Below are positions 15,134-24,188 of a stretch of DNA of 50,359 nucleotides, in pieces (the stretch's first letter is position 1; each line of letters starts with the position of its first letter). The stretch covers positions 1-50,359 of the forward strand of contig JBNARI010000015.1 in NCBI GenBank assembly GCA_049718765.1. The letters run 5' to 3'. The translations under genes and the position numbers were made by a program. The notes beneath the pieces are model-generated. The model was not told the origin of the DNA. It worked only from the letters and a program-made list of their open reading frames with translations, and did no database searches. This DNA comes from JBNARI01 sp049718765 (GTDB lineage Bacteria > Bacillota > Sulfobacillia > DUMF01).

Positions 15134-16780
15134 TTAATACTCCGGGAGGTTTGATCGAAATATGGCCTGCATTAGCCGGGCAAACATTGGAGCTGCAACC
15201 TCGCCCCCAAAACCACCATCCTCCACGAATATGCATGCGGCATACTCGGGCGCATCCAGTGGAGCAAACCCGGCAAACCAGGAATGGAGCACGCTTTCCC
15301 CCGAGGGAAGCAGCCTGCCAGTTTCTGCAGATCCGGTCTTGCCACCGCACCCAAAGGGATCAACCCAGGCAGCAGCTCCAGTATGTCCAGGCCGAACGGC
15401 CGTGCACAAAGCCCTCTTCAACGTGTTCGCCGTCTCCTGGGACATTACCCTTCTGGCCGAGGTGTTACCCAAGTGGAAAACCACTTGTCCCCTTTCGTCC
15501 ACCGCTTTTAGCACAATCCGAGGCGTGTGGTACAGGCCGTCCCCAGCGATGGCCGCAACACATGCAGCCACCTGAAGGGGCGTTACGGTGACAGCCCCCT
15601 GCCCTATGGATACGTTGGCCAGGTCTCCGAGGTACAAGGAGGCAGGTTGAGGGAGGTTGCCAGGCTGCTCGTCGGGTAAGCCCACGCCAGTCTTACTTCC
15701 GAACCCAAGAGCCCTAGCATATTCCAGCAGCCTGGAGGCTCCAATCCTGCGACCAATTTCCGTGAATGAGACGTTACACGAGTCCGCGAGCGCCCCCTCA
15801 ATGGTTAAGTTGCCATGTCCTTCCTTCTTGGAACATTTCATCACCGAATTGCCTATCCTGACGCTGCCGTCACAATGGAACTCCTCTGTAGGTGACACCA
15901 GGCCCTCTTCGACAGCGCATGCCGCCGTAACCAGCTTGAACACTGAGCCAGGGGTATAGGCCCGAAGGGCCCTGTTAAGGAACGGGCCACGAGCATCACC
16001 CACAGACGCCCCCACGCGTTCTTGGTCGAATTGGGGCCTGGAGGACATTGCCAGCACTTGGCCAGTACGGACGTCCAACACTACGCCTGCGCAGGGCTTC
16101 GAACAACCGTCCAGAACGGCCTCAAGCGCACGCTGCAGTTTGTGGTCGATAGTGAGGTACACCCCAGAATCGGGAGTGCCAGAACCAGGAAGTACGCGGA
16201 AGCCAAGCCAGGGGATTTGCATCCCACTCGAATCCAACTGAACGGCCACCCTGGTCGGTACAGCCTTCCTCAGCCAATCATCCAGGGCCAGTTCTACGCC
16301 ACAGATCCCGCCCTGACTTGAATCGGACACGTAGCCAACCACGTGCCTCGCAATGGAGCTGGCACCGTAACGCGCTTTGGCCTTGATCGCAACAATCCCA
16401 GCAGCTGCGAGGTACCCATCCCCCAGCACCTCCTGGACCATGCGCAGCCTGGCTTGGTCCACTTCCACAACCTGGGGTTTGCGCTCCATCAAGTGCCTGC
16501 CAGTCAAGAAAGCCATGATCCTGTCCGTGGCCTCGACGCTGCCGCATACTCCGGGGAAAACCGCAACTGCTGGCCGCCATTCTGGACTGTTCAGGGCAAC
16601 ACCGTTGCGGTCGAACACGTCAAACCTTGGAGTTTCAAGGGGCACGCTCGCAGTTCTCTGGGCAATGGCGTTCGAGGCCAAAGCCCGAGCGTTCACGCAA
16701 GAGTACAAGCCCAGCTTCAGGCACAACAGTAGTAGCAGGGTCAGGGTCCCGCACCAAACTGCCCCAATGCGCCTGTCCAA
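15134..16780 (-). CDS. Class B penicillin-binding protein (PBP2/SpoVD-type transpeptidase)
   Basis: A peptidoglycan D,D-transpeptidase of 548 residues, anchored by one N-terminal membrane segment (about 8-28). The three active-site motifs are intact: SVFK at 279-282, SCN at 334-336 and KTG at 481-483. A dimerisation/pedestal region precedes the catalytic domain. It lacks C-terminal PASTA domains, so it is shorter than SpoVD or PBP2x, and is closer in build to PBPs of the elongasome or spore cortex type. The TTG start has GAGG six bases before it. It lies upstream of sigK, which may mean a sporulation role, but this is not shown by the sequence. The IS remnant ends about 60 bases upstream and may have replaced its promoter region. 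Confidence 0.88.
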   Translation of the reverse strand: MDRRIGAVWCGTLTLLLLLCLKLGLYSCVNARALASNAIAQRTASVPLETPRFDVFDRNGVALNSPEWRPAVAVFPGVCGSVEATDRIMAFLTGRHLMERKPQVVEVDQARLRMVQEVLGDGYLAAAGIVAIKAKARYGASSIARHVVGYVSDSSQGGICGVELALDDWLRKAVPTRVAVQLDSSGMQIPWLGFRVLPGSGTPDSGVYLTIDHKLQRALEAVLDGCSKPCAGVVLDVRTGQVLAMSSRPQFDQERVGASVGDARGPFLNRALRAYTPGSVFKLVTAACAVEEGLVSPTEEFHCDGSVRIGNSVMKCSKKEGHGNLTIEGALADSCNVSFTEIGRRIGASRLLEYARALGFGSKTGVGLPDEQPGNLPQPASLYLGDLANVSIGQGAVTVTPLQVAACVAAIAGDGLYHTPRIVLKAVDERGQVVFHLGNTSARRVMSQETANTLKRALCTAVRPGHTGAAAWVDPFGCGGKTGSAETGRLLPSGESVLHSWFAGFAPLDAPEYAACIFVEDGGFGGEVAAPMFARLMQAIFRSNLPEY

Positions 16781-16841
16781 CTACATCCTCACCCAAGCAT
16801 AGCATAGCGCGGTCCCACGCCAGACATTCCCGTGACGTCCT

Positions 16842-16861
16842 CCCCCGAATGAATTCGGGGG
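16842..16861. repeat. Right-end hairpin of the IS200/IS605 element
   Basis: A perfect 8-base-pair stem, CCCCCGAA with TTCGGGGG, around a TGAA loop, at the end of the tnpB remnant. Its position matches the right-end hairpin that TnpA recognises and the 3' part of the omega RNA in intact relatives. Confidence 0.65.
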
Positions 16862-16862
16862 C

Positions 16863-18287
16863 ATTCTTAAGCGGATACGCGCAGGGTTTTGCCCCTGCGC
16901 TTCGGTTCGGCGAGGGACCGTGCCATCCCATGAGGTATGATACGGCCGCGGGCCGCGCCACACGGCCATTACTCCGCTTAACGGGAAACACCTGATAGGC
17001 CCTCTCGAGAATGTTTAGGGCGCCGTTCACGTCCGCATGCACCTTCTAGTCGCAGGAGCACATGTGCAATCTTTGGTGCCTCCGATTGGAGGCGTTCACC
17101 ATCCCACAGGCGCAGCAGGTCTTAGATGTGTTGTCTTCATCCACGTCATCTCGGACCACGATCCCCGCCAGTTCGCCCTTATACTTGAGCATGTTAATCA
17201 GTTTCCGGTAGGGCCAGGCGTGCAGCCGCTGGTTGAGCCTGTGTCCGTAGTGGGTGCTTTCACGGATGCCGTTCAGATCCCCAATGGCTATTTCCCCCAC
17301 GCCGTGCCCCACACACTCCGCAATGAAGTAGGAGGTGGCCACGTGCAGCAGGTGCTTCACCTGCCTCCTTCCCCGGTAGGCTACCTGCTTCCACCTGCGG
17401 AGCCCCGCTTGAGGCTGGTACGCACCTTCTGCCAGAACCTACGGGTAGCTTTAATGAGCCTACCCGAATAGAGGAAGACCGTCCCGTCATCGAAGGCACA
17501 GGCCATAAGTATGGTCTCCCCAAGGCCCACCGCCACCTTTTTCTTTCCGGCATTTTCATGGGCCTTTACTTCCACCATCAGGCGGGCTTCTATACGCCCT
17601 GATGTCTTGTCGTAGGTGATGGAGAGTTCCCGCACCTGTTCATACTCTACGCCGGCACGGTGGGATATGCGAAGGAGACCTGCCTTACTCCATCTTTCCG
17701 GCGAGTGCCCAGGCTTAAAGTAACTTTATCTCCTTCTACCTTAAACCGCTCTAAACCTACTTCAACGGTGAAAACTGACCTTTCCGGCGGAAGCCGGGAA
17801 CCTGGTACTGGGTGAGACCCTTTTTCTTAAGGGGGGCTGTTGCCAAACTCACTTTAGAACAGTAGTGAGGTCAACCCTGTTGGCAAGTCTATGGGCGAAG
17901 TCAATTACAGGTAACTGCTTTTCAAGCGAAAGGGTGGCAAAGGCTCTCCAGCTGGCTATTCGCTGCATATCAGTCCGGTAAAGTGCCTTGTTGATTCTGC
18001 TGTTTACTCCGCTTGGCTGAATTACACTCGAAGTGGGTTCAAAACAGAGTTTGGCAACAGCCCCAAGGGCAAAGAAAGACTCGTACGCTTCCCGCACTTC
18101 GTCCCGGGTGAGCCGCACGGACATGGAGTAGTAACCCTTCGCCCTTGGAAGCTCTCTCAGGATGCGGTCTCTTCCTACTCCTTCCGCAGGTGCCACAGCA
18201 GGCCGTTGTAGACCTTGTTGGTGGCACAGAGCATGGCGTCCTTGAGGACGGCTTGAGTCTGCGGGTCTGCATGGACCCGTGCTTCAA
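16863..18287 (-). pseudogene. tnpB: Broken tnpB (RNA-guided nuclease/OrfB) of the IS element
   Basis: The protein is spread over at least three frames. An N-terminal piece (AMLCATNKVYNGLLWHL, near 18230) and LTRDEVREAYESFFAL lie in the first part. A middle piece at 17381-17635 and a RuvC/zinc-finger piece at 17046-17360 (GDLNGIR, SKTCCACG) are in different frames. At 17046 a TAG interrupts the zinc finger, after which the same frame continues HADVNGALNILERA and runs to the right-end hairpin. Intact TnpB is an omega-RNA-guided nuclease; this copy cannot make a full product. Confidence 0.8.
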
Positions 18288-18649
18288 GAGTGATTAGGGG
18301 CCCTCACCTCCATCCTCTGTTTTCGGGGTCTCAATGTACCATCTGATGGTGTCGCTGGAAACTTGCCCTGCCGTACCCACGTAATAGCTCGGGTTCCACA
18401 GTTGGCCGCCTGTTTCACAAAAAGCGTTCGGGCCGTGGAACCTTTTAGCACCTTGGCGATTACTGCCGGGGATATTTTGGGGGAAGCGGAGAGAAACACG
18501 TGTACGTGGTCGGGCATAACATCCAAGGCCAACAACTCGTAGCCGCGTTCCGCACACAGGGCAGTAATTGCCTTTTCCAGGGTTTCAGCTACTGGTGAGA
18601 GCAGTACCTTACGGTGGTACTTCGTTGACCATATGAAGTGGTAGTCCAT
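18284..18649 (-). pseudogene. tnpA: Broken tnpA (Y1 HUH transposase) of the IS element
   Basis: The N-terminal part reads DYHFIWSTKYHRKVLL and contains the HUH motif MPDHVHVFLSASP, both typical of the IS200/IS605 single-strand transposase. After KGSTARTLFVK the frame is lost. The C-terminal part, GGQLWNPSYYVGTAG, with the usual catalytic tyrosine region, and DTIRWYIE continue in another minus-strand frame (18294-18557). The usual N-terminal residues before the Asp-Tyr-His segment are also out of frame. A frameshift with possible loss of a few residues inactivates the gene. Confidence 0.82.
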
Positions 18650-18754
18650 GTTGTAGACTGACGTTCCTGCTGACTTCCATGATTCCTTTTCGATAACATC
18701 ATGGTGGCATATCTTAGAACGGCAATCAATACCAGGGCGCGAGGGTCCGTGTAT

Positions 18755-18774
18755 CCCCTCAATAAACTGAGGGG
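18755..18774. repeat. Left-end hairpin of the IS200/IS605 element
   Basis: CCCCTCA and TGAGGGG pair over 7 bases around a 6-base loop, about 105 bases upstream of the tnpA remnant. This is where the left-end hairpin of such elements is expected. Confidence 0.6.
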
Positions 18775-18805
18775 AATTACTGCCCCCTCCCCCTCCCCCG
18801 TTTTT

Positions 18806-20476
18806 CTAAAGGGTTTCCGGGCTGTCATGGATTCTGTACTGGTAACCCTGTTCCACCAGGAACCTTTGCCTCTTCCTTGCGTACTCTTCCTCAGACGAGT
18901 CCCTGGTAACCAGCGTGTAGAAGTACGCTGGACCGCCATCAGGTTTGGGCCGCAGAACCCGCCCAAGCCGCTGCGCTTCCTCCTGCCTGCTGCCGAAGGT
19001 GCCCGAAACCTGAATGGCAACCCTCGCCTCAGGCAGGTCCACAGAGAAGTTGGCCACCTTGGACACAACCAAACAGGACAGCTCGCCGTTGCGCAGGCAA
19101 GAGTATAGGCGGCCCCGCTGGTCCGCTGGGGTCTTTCCAGTGATCAGGGGGGCACCCAGCTTCTCCGCAATGCGTCTCAGCTGATCGGTGTACTGGCCAA
19201 TTATGAGCACCCGCTCGCCAGCGTGCCTCGACATGATTCGCTCGAGCACCTCAGTCTTCTTGGGGTTTTCGGCAGCAAGCCTGAACCTTGCCCTATCCCC
19301 GGCAACCACGTAACGTGCTCTCAACTCAGGGTCCATGTCAACCTTGATTTCGTGACACTCGGCCTCTGCAATCCACCCACCCTGTTCCAAACTCCTCCAC
19401 CACAGTTCGTACCTTTTTGGCCCAATCAGGCTGAACACGTCCTCTTCCCGACCGTCCTCCCGAATCAGGGTGGCAGTGAGGCCCAACCGTCTTATTGCTT
19501 GGATCTCCGAAGTTATCCTGAAAACTGGCGCAGGCAAAAGGTGCACTTCGTCATATATGACCAATCCCCACTTGCCCGACTGGAACAGCTCCAAGTGAGA
19601 ATACTTCTCCCGCTCCCTGTGGGTGAGCATGTTGTAAGTTGTGACCGTAACAGGCCTAATTTGCTTACATCTGCTGGTGTATTCTCCCATGAGCGACGAA
19701 TCCAGGTTCGTTTTGTCCGCTATTTCGGATAGCCACTGTCGCGCCGCAGTCACGCTTGTGGCGATGATCAACGTGTGGGTGCGTGCCTTACACATCACCC
19801 CAAGGCCCACCACAGTCTTGCCTGCGCCGCAAGGCAGCACAATCACTCCGTTGCCCCCGTACACGCTGCCTTCTTGCCAGAAGCTCTCTATGGCTTCCAC
19901 TTGGTATTCCCGCAGGCAAAACTGCCTTCCCGACCTGGTCACGGGAAGCAGCTCCACTTGCAGATGGTTTCCGGGGGAGTACCCGGCCAGGTCCTCCACC
20001 GGAAACCCTATGCCAACGCAAGCACGCTTGATCCGTCCCCTATCGGCCTCGTCCACCCAACAGCTGCTCGGGTCTCGCCTCTCCCACGGTATGCCCTCAA
20101 GAGCCGGAGAACCCAGCACCTGCTCCATCACCTGAGGACTCTTGAACTCTAGGAGCATTCGACCTCCGACACGGGAAAGCCTCACCATTCCGTACCTGGA
20201 ACAAGTCTTGAGGACTTCCTCCTTGAGGCAGCTTGGAACAGGATACCTTGCGTACCGTTCCAATACGTCCAGTATCCATTGGGTACTGACACTGCCTGCC
20301 AGGGCGCTCCAAAGGGAAAGGGGCGTGATCCTGTACGTGTGAACGTGTTCAGGGGCGCTCACCAACTCCGCAAACTTGGAAATGTGGCGCCTGGCTTCAT
20401 CACACTGGGGATGTCCCACTTCCAGCAATACGGTGAAGTCATTTTGGACAATTGCAGGCCCCCACTTGGCTCCCAT
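18806..20476 (-). CDS. XPB-type DNA helicase (superfamily 2)
   Basis: A 556-residue 3'-5' helicase of the XPB/Rad25 family. It has an N-terminal region like the helicase-C-type and damage-recognition domains of XPB (residues 1-180), Walker A PCGAGKT at 215-221, DEVH at 309-312, TAT in TATLIRED at 334-341 (which includes the XPB-specific RED motif), and a C-terminal helicase domain ending in the arginine-finger segment QRLGRVLRP. Bacterial XPB acts in nucleotide excision repair or transcription-linked repair. Its usual archaeal partner nuclease, Bax1, is not next to it. It follows the purine permease gene by 23 bases on the same strand, and the IS element lies just downstream. Confidence 0.92.
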   Translation of the reverse strand: MGAKWGPAIVQNDFTVLLEVGHPQCDEARRHISKFAELVSAPEHVHTYRITPLSLWSALAGSVSTQWILDVLERYARYPVPSCLKEEVLKTCSRYGMVRLSRVGGRMLLEFKSPQVMEQVLGSPALEGIPWERRDPSSCWVDEADRGRIKRACVGIGFPVEDLAGYSPGNHLQVELLPVTRSGRQFCLREYQVEAIESFWQEGSVYGGNGVIVLPCGAGKTVVGLGVMCKARTHTLIIATSVTAARQWLSEIADKTNLDSSLMGEYTSRCKQIRPVTVTTYNMLTHREREKYSHLELFQSGKWGLVIYDEVHLLPAPVFRITSEIQAIRRLGLTATLIREDGREEDVFSLIGPKRYELWWRSLEQGGWIAEAECHEIKVDMDPELRARYVVAGDRARFRLAAENPKKTEVLERIMSRHAGERVLIIGQYTDQLRRIAEKLGAPLITGKTPADQRGRLYSCLRNGELSCLVVSKVANFSVDLPEARVAIQVSGTFGSRQEEAQRLGRVLRPKPDGGPAYFYTLVTRDSSEEEYARKRQRFLVEQGYQYRIHDSPETL

Positions 20477-20499
20477 CGCCAGCGCACGAACCCCCGTTG

Positions 20500-21555
20500 T
20501 TAGAACCTCTTCAGCAAGAACTTAACAGCTACGCCAGCCACCAGCCCTGTAAACGGGTCTGTAGCTGCTGTCACCACGGTGGCGACTCCCCCAACAACCG
20601 GGTCTGCGTCTATTGCCAATTTGATGTTGGCTGGAAAAGCCACAATTGCTCCCAGGACGAACAGGAAACCAGCAATCGACTCGCTGGGTACATTCTTGCC
20701 AATCACCGGTAAGAGCCCAGACACAAGGATCACGGTCATAAGGCCCATCATTATCACTGCTGCGCTCAGCGGGTTTGGCGCAGCTCCAGTACCGCTAATG
20801 ATGGCTTCCACGGGACCTCCTCCGAAGAACGACGACAAAGCGTCCGCAATGCCGGAGTAAAGGGTCACGTGGTCCACGTTTACTACCCTCTTGGCGATGT
20901 TCCCAGTGATTCCCGCGTAAGCAATGTTCCCGCCGATTTGCATGCAGATCATTGCCAGTGACCCTCTGATTACTGCCGGGTTAATCACCAATGGCACCCG
21001 CTTGATTTGCTCTATGTGCTCAGCTGTGACCTGGGCGGCCCTCCTACCACCTGTGACTAGGGGAACCAGAGTACCAGCGAACACTGAAATGATTATGGTG
21101 TTAACCAGGTTACCAGTGGCAGCGTAAGTGGCAAGAGCACAAAGCAGCGAAGCCCAACCCACCAGTGGGTAATCCTTGACCATTTTTACAGCCACGCTTG
21201 CCAGAATGACTCCAACGCCAGCCATCATGCCGTTTTCCACGGCAGGCCCAATGAACTTTATGGTGGGCTCCAAGAGTCCCGCGGCTCCTACCAATGACAT
21301 TACGATGCCAGTAATGAACACTATAGTGCACCTTTCCTGCCTGTTCCTGCCCATGGTGCCTGCAAGCACAATGGACTCCGCCTGGAAGGAGATTGGTGCC
21401 ACAGACCCGAAAACCAAGGCCCCAAGGGCACCAATTGCAAATCCCAGCGAAGTTGGCAAAGCGGCAAATCCAAAGGACATTGCAAGCAGACCCTGAGGCA
21501 GTCCGTTTACCACTACTGCGATTGCCGCAAAAAGATCAGACAAGCTAAACCCCAA
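20500..21555 (-). CDS. NCS2-family purine/xanthine permease-like protein
   Basis: A polytopic membrane protein of 351 residues with about ten hydrophobic segments. It resembles short NCS2 nucleobase transporters; the segments GFAALPTSLGFAIGA, GPVENGMMAGVGVIL-type helices and PVEAIISGTGAAPN fit the family. It is shorter than the usual 430-450 residues. A divergent phosphoribosyltransferase gene stands 146 bases away, which supports a role in nucleobase uptake and salvage. Start TTG at 21555 or the TTG at 21543; both have G-rich upstream sequence. Confidence 0.75.
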   Translation of the reverse strand: MGFSLSDLFAAIAVVVNGLPQGLLAMSFGFAALPTSLGFAIGALGALVFGSVAPISFQAESIVLAGTMGRNRQERCTIVFITGIVMSLVGAAGLLEPTIKFIGPAVENGMMAGVGVILASVAVKMVKDYPLVGWASLLCALATYAATGNLVNTIIISVFAGTLVPLVTGGRRAAQVTAEHIEQIKRVPLVINPAVIRGSLAMICMQIGGNIAYAGITGNIAKRVVNVDHVTLYSGIADALSSFFGGGPVEAIISGTGAAPNPLSAAVIMMGLMTVILVSGLLPVIGKNVPSESIAGFLFVLGAIVAFPANIKLAIDADPVVGGVATVVTAATDPFTGLVAGVAVKFLLKRF

Positions 21556-21701
21556 ATCTCCCTAACCCCCCGTCTTCTTTAGTTGCTTTATAAGCTAAAT
21601 TAATTCTCCACAAAAACGCAGGTATCCTCCTCGGCATGCAGGATTTCGGTGCACACTCGTCGAACTCAAGCGAAGTTCACGGCAGGCGGAGGTGGCAAGA
21701 T

Positions 21702-22265
21702 GTGAAATACACAGGCCAGAAAACGTACGAACTGCAGATTTGTGGACTGAAAAGGGAGCTGCCCGTGATACAGGTAGCCCCTAACTTGTGGATAGCCTCT
21801 TTCGTGATGCTTGGAGACGTGCAACTGGTGAATGTTTGCGCAGGGGGCCTTGCGACCAAGTTGGCCCAGTACGAATTTGACGTGATGGTGGGACCTGAGG
21901 CAAAAGTAGTTCCGTTGCTCCAGAGCCTCGCAACCCTGCTGGGCCACGAAAGGTACGTCGTGTGCCGGAAGACCGTAAAGGCATACATGCAGGATCCTCT
22001 CATTGTTCAGGTCCAGTCCATCACCACCAAGGGCCTCCAAACCTTGGTTCTGGACGGAGTAGACGTGCAGAGGGTTAAAGGCAAGCGCATAGCCATAGTG
22101 GACGATGTGGTCTCTACTGGAGGCAGCATCAACGCCGTAGAAAAACTGCTCGAAATGGCGGGAGCTACTGTAGTGTGCCGGGCAGCAGTGCTCAAAGAAG
22201 GCAACGACTACCAAGGTGACCTCATCTATTTGGGCACCTTGCCCCTGTTCACGACAGAAGACTGA
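21702..22265 (+). CDS. Adenine/purine phosphoribosyltransferase-like protein
   Basis: A type I phosphoribosyltransferase of 187 residues that would join a nucleobase to PRPP. The PRPP-binding loop is IAIVDDVVSTGGS (about residue 130), and the fold continues with VVCRAAVLKEG. It resembles adenine phosphoribosyltransferase-like proteins of Clostridia. I chose the GTG at 21702 because GGAGG stands eight bases before it; the frame also opens at 21636 without such a site. It is transcribed away from the NCS2 permease, forming an uptake/salvage pair. Confidence 0.85.
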   Translation: MKYTGQKTYELQICGLKRELPVIQVAPNLWIASFVMLGDVQLVNVCAGGLATKLAQYEFDVMVGPEAKVVPLLQSLATLLGHERYVVCRKTVKAYMQDPLIVQVQSITTKGLQTLVLDGVDVQRVKGKRIAIVDDVVSTGGSINAVEKLLEMAGATVVCRAAVLKEGNDYQGDLIYLGTLPLFTTED

Positions 22266-22326
22266 TCCGCATGCGGAGAACCCTAACGTTGGCGGGGTCG
22301 GCCTCTTGCACTTAAGACGTGTCTCT

Positions 22327-22362
22327 CCTCCCAAGCCGGAGTCGTTCCTCCGGTCTGGGAGG
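22327..22362. terminator. Two-tier hairpin between convergent genes
   Basis: CCTCCCA (22327-22333) pairs with TGGGAGG (22356-22362), and inside it CCGGAG pairs with CTCCGG; two unpaired bases on each side separate the tiers. It lies between the ends of the phosphoribosyltransferase gene and mltG. There is no T-run on either side, so it may be an mRNA-end-stabilising or weak bidirectional terminator. Confidence 0.5.
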
Positions 22363-22394
22363 AACCTCACAACTGGGCAACCATTGCGCGGGGT

Positions 22395-23420
22395 TCATCG
22401 AGCAGACTGGTATTTCCTAACTGACCTGAGGTGTGCAGCGTAGCTACTGTTAAATTCGTGGGTGCCGTCATTCTTGGAGACGAAGTAGAGGTAGCTGTGG
22501 GTTTCAGGATAAAGTGCAGCCCGAATGGACGCAAGCCCTGGACTGCAAATTGGGCCCGGAGGCAGCCCAGCTACTTTGTAGGTGTTGTACGGCGAATTCA
22601 CGTTCAGGTCAGCGAGGGTGGGCACACCACCACGTTTCTTTAGGGCGTAAAGTACAGTTGGGTCAGCATCCAGCTTCATGCCCAACTTGAGCCTGTTGTG
22701 GAAAACCCCAGATATCTTGGCTCGCTCCCAATCCACGACCGCTTCCTTCTCTATGATGGATGCCAGGGTGATCACTTCATGGGGCGTCATGTTGAGCTCT
22801 TGGGCGCGCCTCCTCAGGTCTTCCGTGAAAACCTGGCGAAATCTGGCCACCATGGTTTCAACGATCTGCCTTTCGGAGGATTGCTCGTCGATCCTGTAGG
22901 TGTCCGGAAAGAGGTAACCTTCGAGAGGGTACTCGCCCTTGAAACCTGAGGGCAGAAAATCCCCAATGAGGGAAGGGTCTGATGCGGCCTTTATGAACTC
23001 TTCGCGCTTGCCCAGCCCATTTTGCTCGATAACCTCAGCAATTTCCACCACCGTGAGCCCCTCCTTCACCGTAACGGTGCGTGAGGGGGGTTGTCCACGC
23101 AGAAGCTTTTCGATTAACCGGAACATGCTCGCTTCTTGGCCTAGCTGGTACTCTCCCGCCTGAAGCTTACCATCCGCCCCCTTTAGTTTCACCGCTAGCA
23201 AGAACAAGAAGCTGCTCTTCACAATGCCTTCGCGTTGTAAAAGAGCAGCTATCTGAGAAGTTGAACTCCCAGGTTGAATCAACACAGTTTTTGGCGATGT
23301 GGCGTGATCCTGGGTGGAAAACAGTCTTGTCACGCCCCAAGCCCCAATCATCACGCCAATCAGCAGAATCACACATAGCCTCGCGACCACGGTATTCCTA
23401 CCTGGCCGCAAGTCCATCAT
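22395..23420 (-). CDS. mltG: Endolytic murein transglycosylase MltG
   Basis: A membrane-anchored lytic transglycosylase (341 residues) that cuts nascent glycan strands and so sets their length. One membrane segment lies at about residues 13-33, followed by a LysM-like region and the YceG catalytic domain with ASIIEKEA (catalytic Glu), the EGYLFPDTY landmark, and the C-terminal NSPYNTY, GLPPGPI and YFVSK segments. Its ATG overlaps the stop of the DUF1292 gene (ATGA at 23417-23420), so the two are translationally coupled. It is last in the FBPA-AKR-ruvX-DUF1292-mltG operon. Confidence 0.95.
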   Translation of the reverse strand: MMDLRPGRNTVVARLCVILLIGVMIGAWGVTRLFSTQDHATSPKTVLIQPGSSTSQIAALLQREGIVKSSFLFLLAVKLKGADGKLQAGEYQLGQEASMFRLIEKLLRGQPPSRTVTVKEGLTVVEIAEVIEQNGLGKREEFIKAASDPSLIGDFLPSGFKGEYPLEGYLFPDTYRIDEQSSERQIVETMVARFRQVFTEDLRRRAQELNMTPHEVITLASIIEKEAVVDWERAKISGVFHNRLKLGMKLDADPTVLYALKKRGGVPTLADLNVNSPYNTYKVAGLPPGPICSPGLASIRAALYPETHSYLYFVSKNDGTHEFNSSYAAHLRSVRKYQSAR

Positions 23421-23716
23421 TCATCCTCCTCTTCCTCTTCCTCGGCTTCCTCGCTGCACAAAGCCTCGTACGCCTGAACGGCTTGCTCGAACTCGTCATC
23501 GTCTTCTATGGGCACGAGCACCTGGTCGCCGTTTTTGTCAACGTCCACCCGCATTATCAGCGCTTCGTCGCTTTCTTCCCCCTCTTCCAGGGGAATCAAA
23601 ACGGCGTACTCTTTGTCATCCACCTCAAACACGTCAACCAGCTCAAACTCGTGTTCCTCTCCCTCGTCATCCGTCAACACCAGGATGTTGGCGTCGTCTC
23701 TTTCTTCCTGGCTCAC
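23417..23716 (-). CDS. DUF1292 (YrzB-like) acidic protein
   Basis: A small, very acidic protein of 99 residues with the DUF1292 pattern NILVLTDDEGEEHEFELVD, AVLIPLEEGEE and a Glu-rich tail. It has no membrane segment. The family is found in Firmicutes between ruvX and downstream genes, and its function is unknown. The GTG at 23716 has GGGAGGTG five bases before it and fits better than the ATG at 23749. The gene is coupled to mltG by a 4-base overlap. Confidence 0.88.
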   Translation of the reverse strand: MSQEERDDANILVLTDDEGEEHEFELVDVFEVDDKEYAVLIPLEEGEESDEALIMRVDVDKNGDQVLVPIEDDDEFEQAVQAYEALCSEEAEEEEEEDE

Positions 23717-23780
23717 AAGCTCACCTCCCAATTGCCACTCAACGGGCATGGTCCAATTGTAATATGTAGGAAATACCCTG

Positions 23781-24188
23781 TCAATGATCCGCCGCCCTGT
23801 CCAAGAATGACTGAAGCATGACGCACGCTGCCAGTTTATCCATCACCGCCTTCCGTTTCCGCCTACTCACATCCGCCTCAATGAGGAGGCGCTCCACCTG
23901 AGCGGTGGTAAGTCTCTCGTCCCACAATCGCACTTGGAACCCGTGCTCCCGTAGCTCACTTGCGAGCTCTTGCACTTGCTGGGCCAATACACCCGCGGAA
24001 CCATCCATGTTCCTTGGCAACCCAACCACTATGAGCCCCACCTGGTTTTCCCGGGCAATACCCATGATTTGTTCAGAAAGGTCCCTGGTGGATGCCAATA
24101 CTGTGAGAGGTACTGCGACAGCACCCGCCTCGTCGCTTATGGCCAGACCCACCCTGGTTGAGCCGTAGTCCACGCCCAGTACCCTCAA
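23781..24188 (-). CDS. ruvX: RuvX/YqgF Holliday-junction-resolvase-like nuclease
   Basis: A YqgF-family RNase H-fold nuclease of 135 residues, linked to 16S rRNA 5'-end processing and Holliday junction resolution. Seen are the N-terminal strand VLGVDYGSTRVGLAISD with the first catalytic Asp, VGLPRNMDGS, and a C-terminal LWDERLTT with Asp-Glu. I start it at TTG 24188, which overlaps the aldo/keto reductase stop as TTGA. The upstream extension to 24269 has no ribosome binding site and would add 27 unusual residues. Confidence 0.93.
   Translation of the reverse strand: MRVLGVDYGSTRVGLAISDEAGAVAVPLTVLASTRDLSEQIMGIARENQVGLIVVGLPRNMDGSAGVLAQQVQELASELREHGFQVRLWDERLTTAQVERLLIEADVSRRKRKAVMDKLAACVMLQSFLDRAADH

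Larger units (their letters stand above)
16842..18774 (-). mobile_element. Inactivated IS200/IS605-type element
   Basis: A remnant of about 1.9 kb with the expected layout: a hairpin at the tnpA end (18755-18774), tnpA (18284-18649), tnpB (about 16863-18287) and a hairpin at the tnpB end (16842-16861). These elements transpose as single strands and carry subterminal hairpins instead of inverted repeats. Both genes are broken, so it is not autonomous. The exact tetranucleotide target and cleavage sites were not determined. Confidence 0.8.

Noticed and set aside
23508..23762. Plus-strand Ser-rich reading frame opposite the DUF1292 gene
   Set aside because: It is the antisense reading of the Glu/Asp-rich DUF1292 codons and has no independent support.
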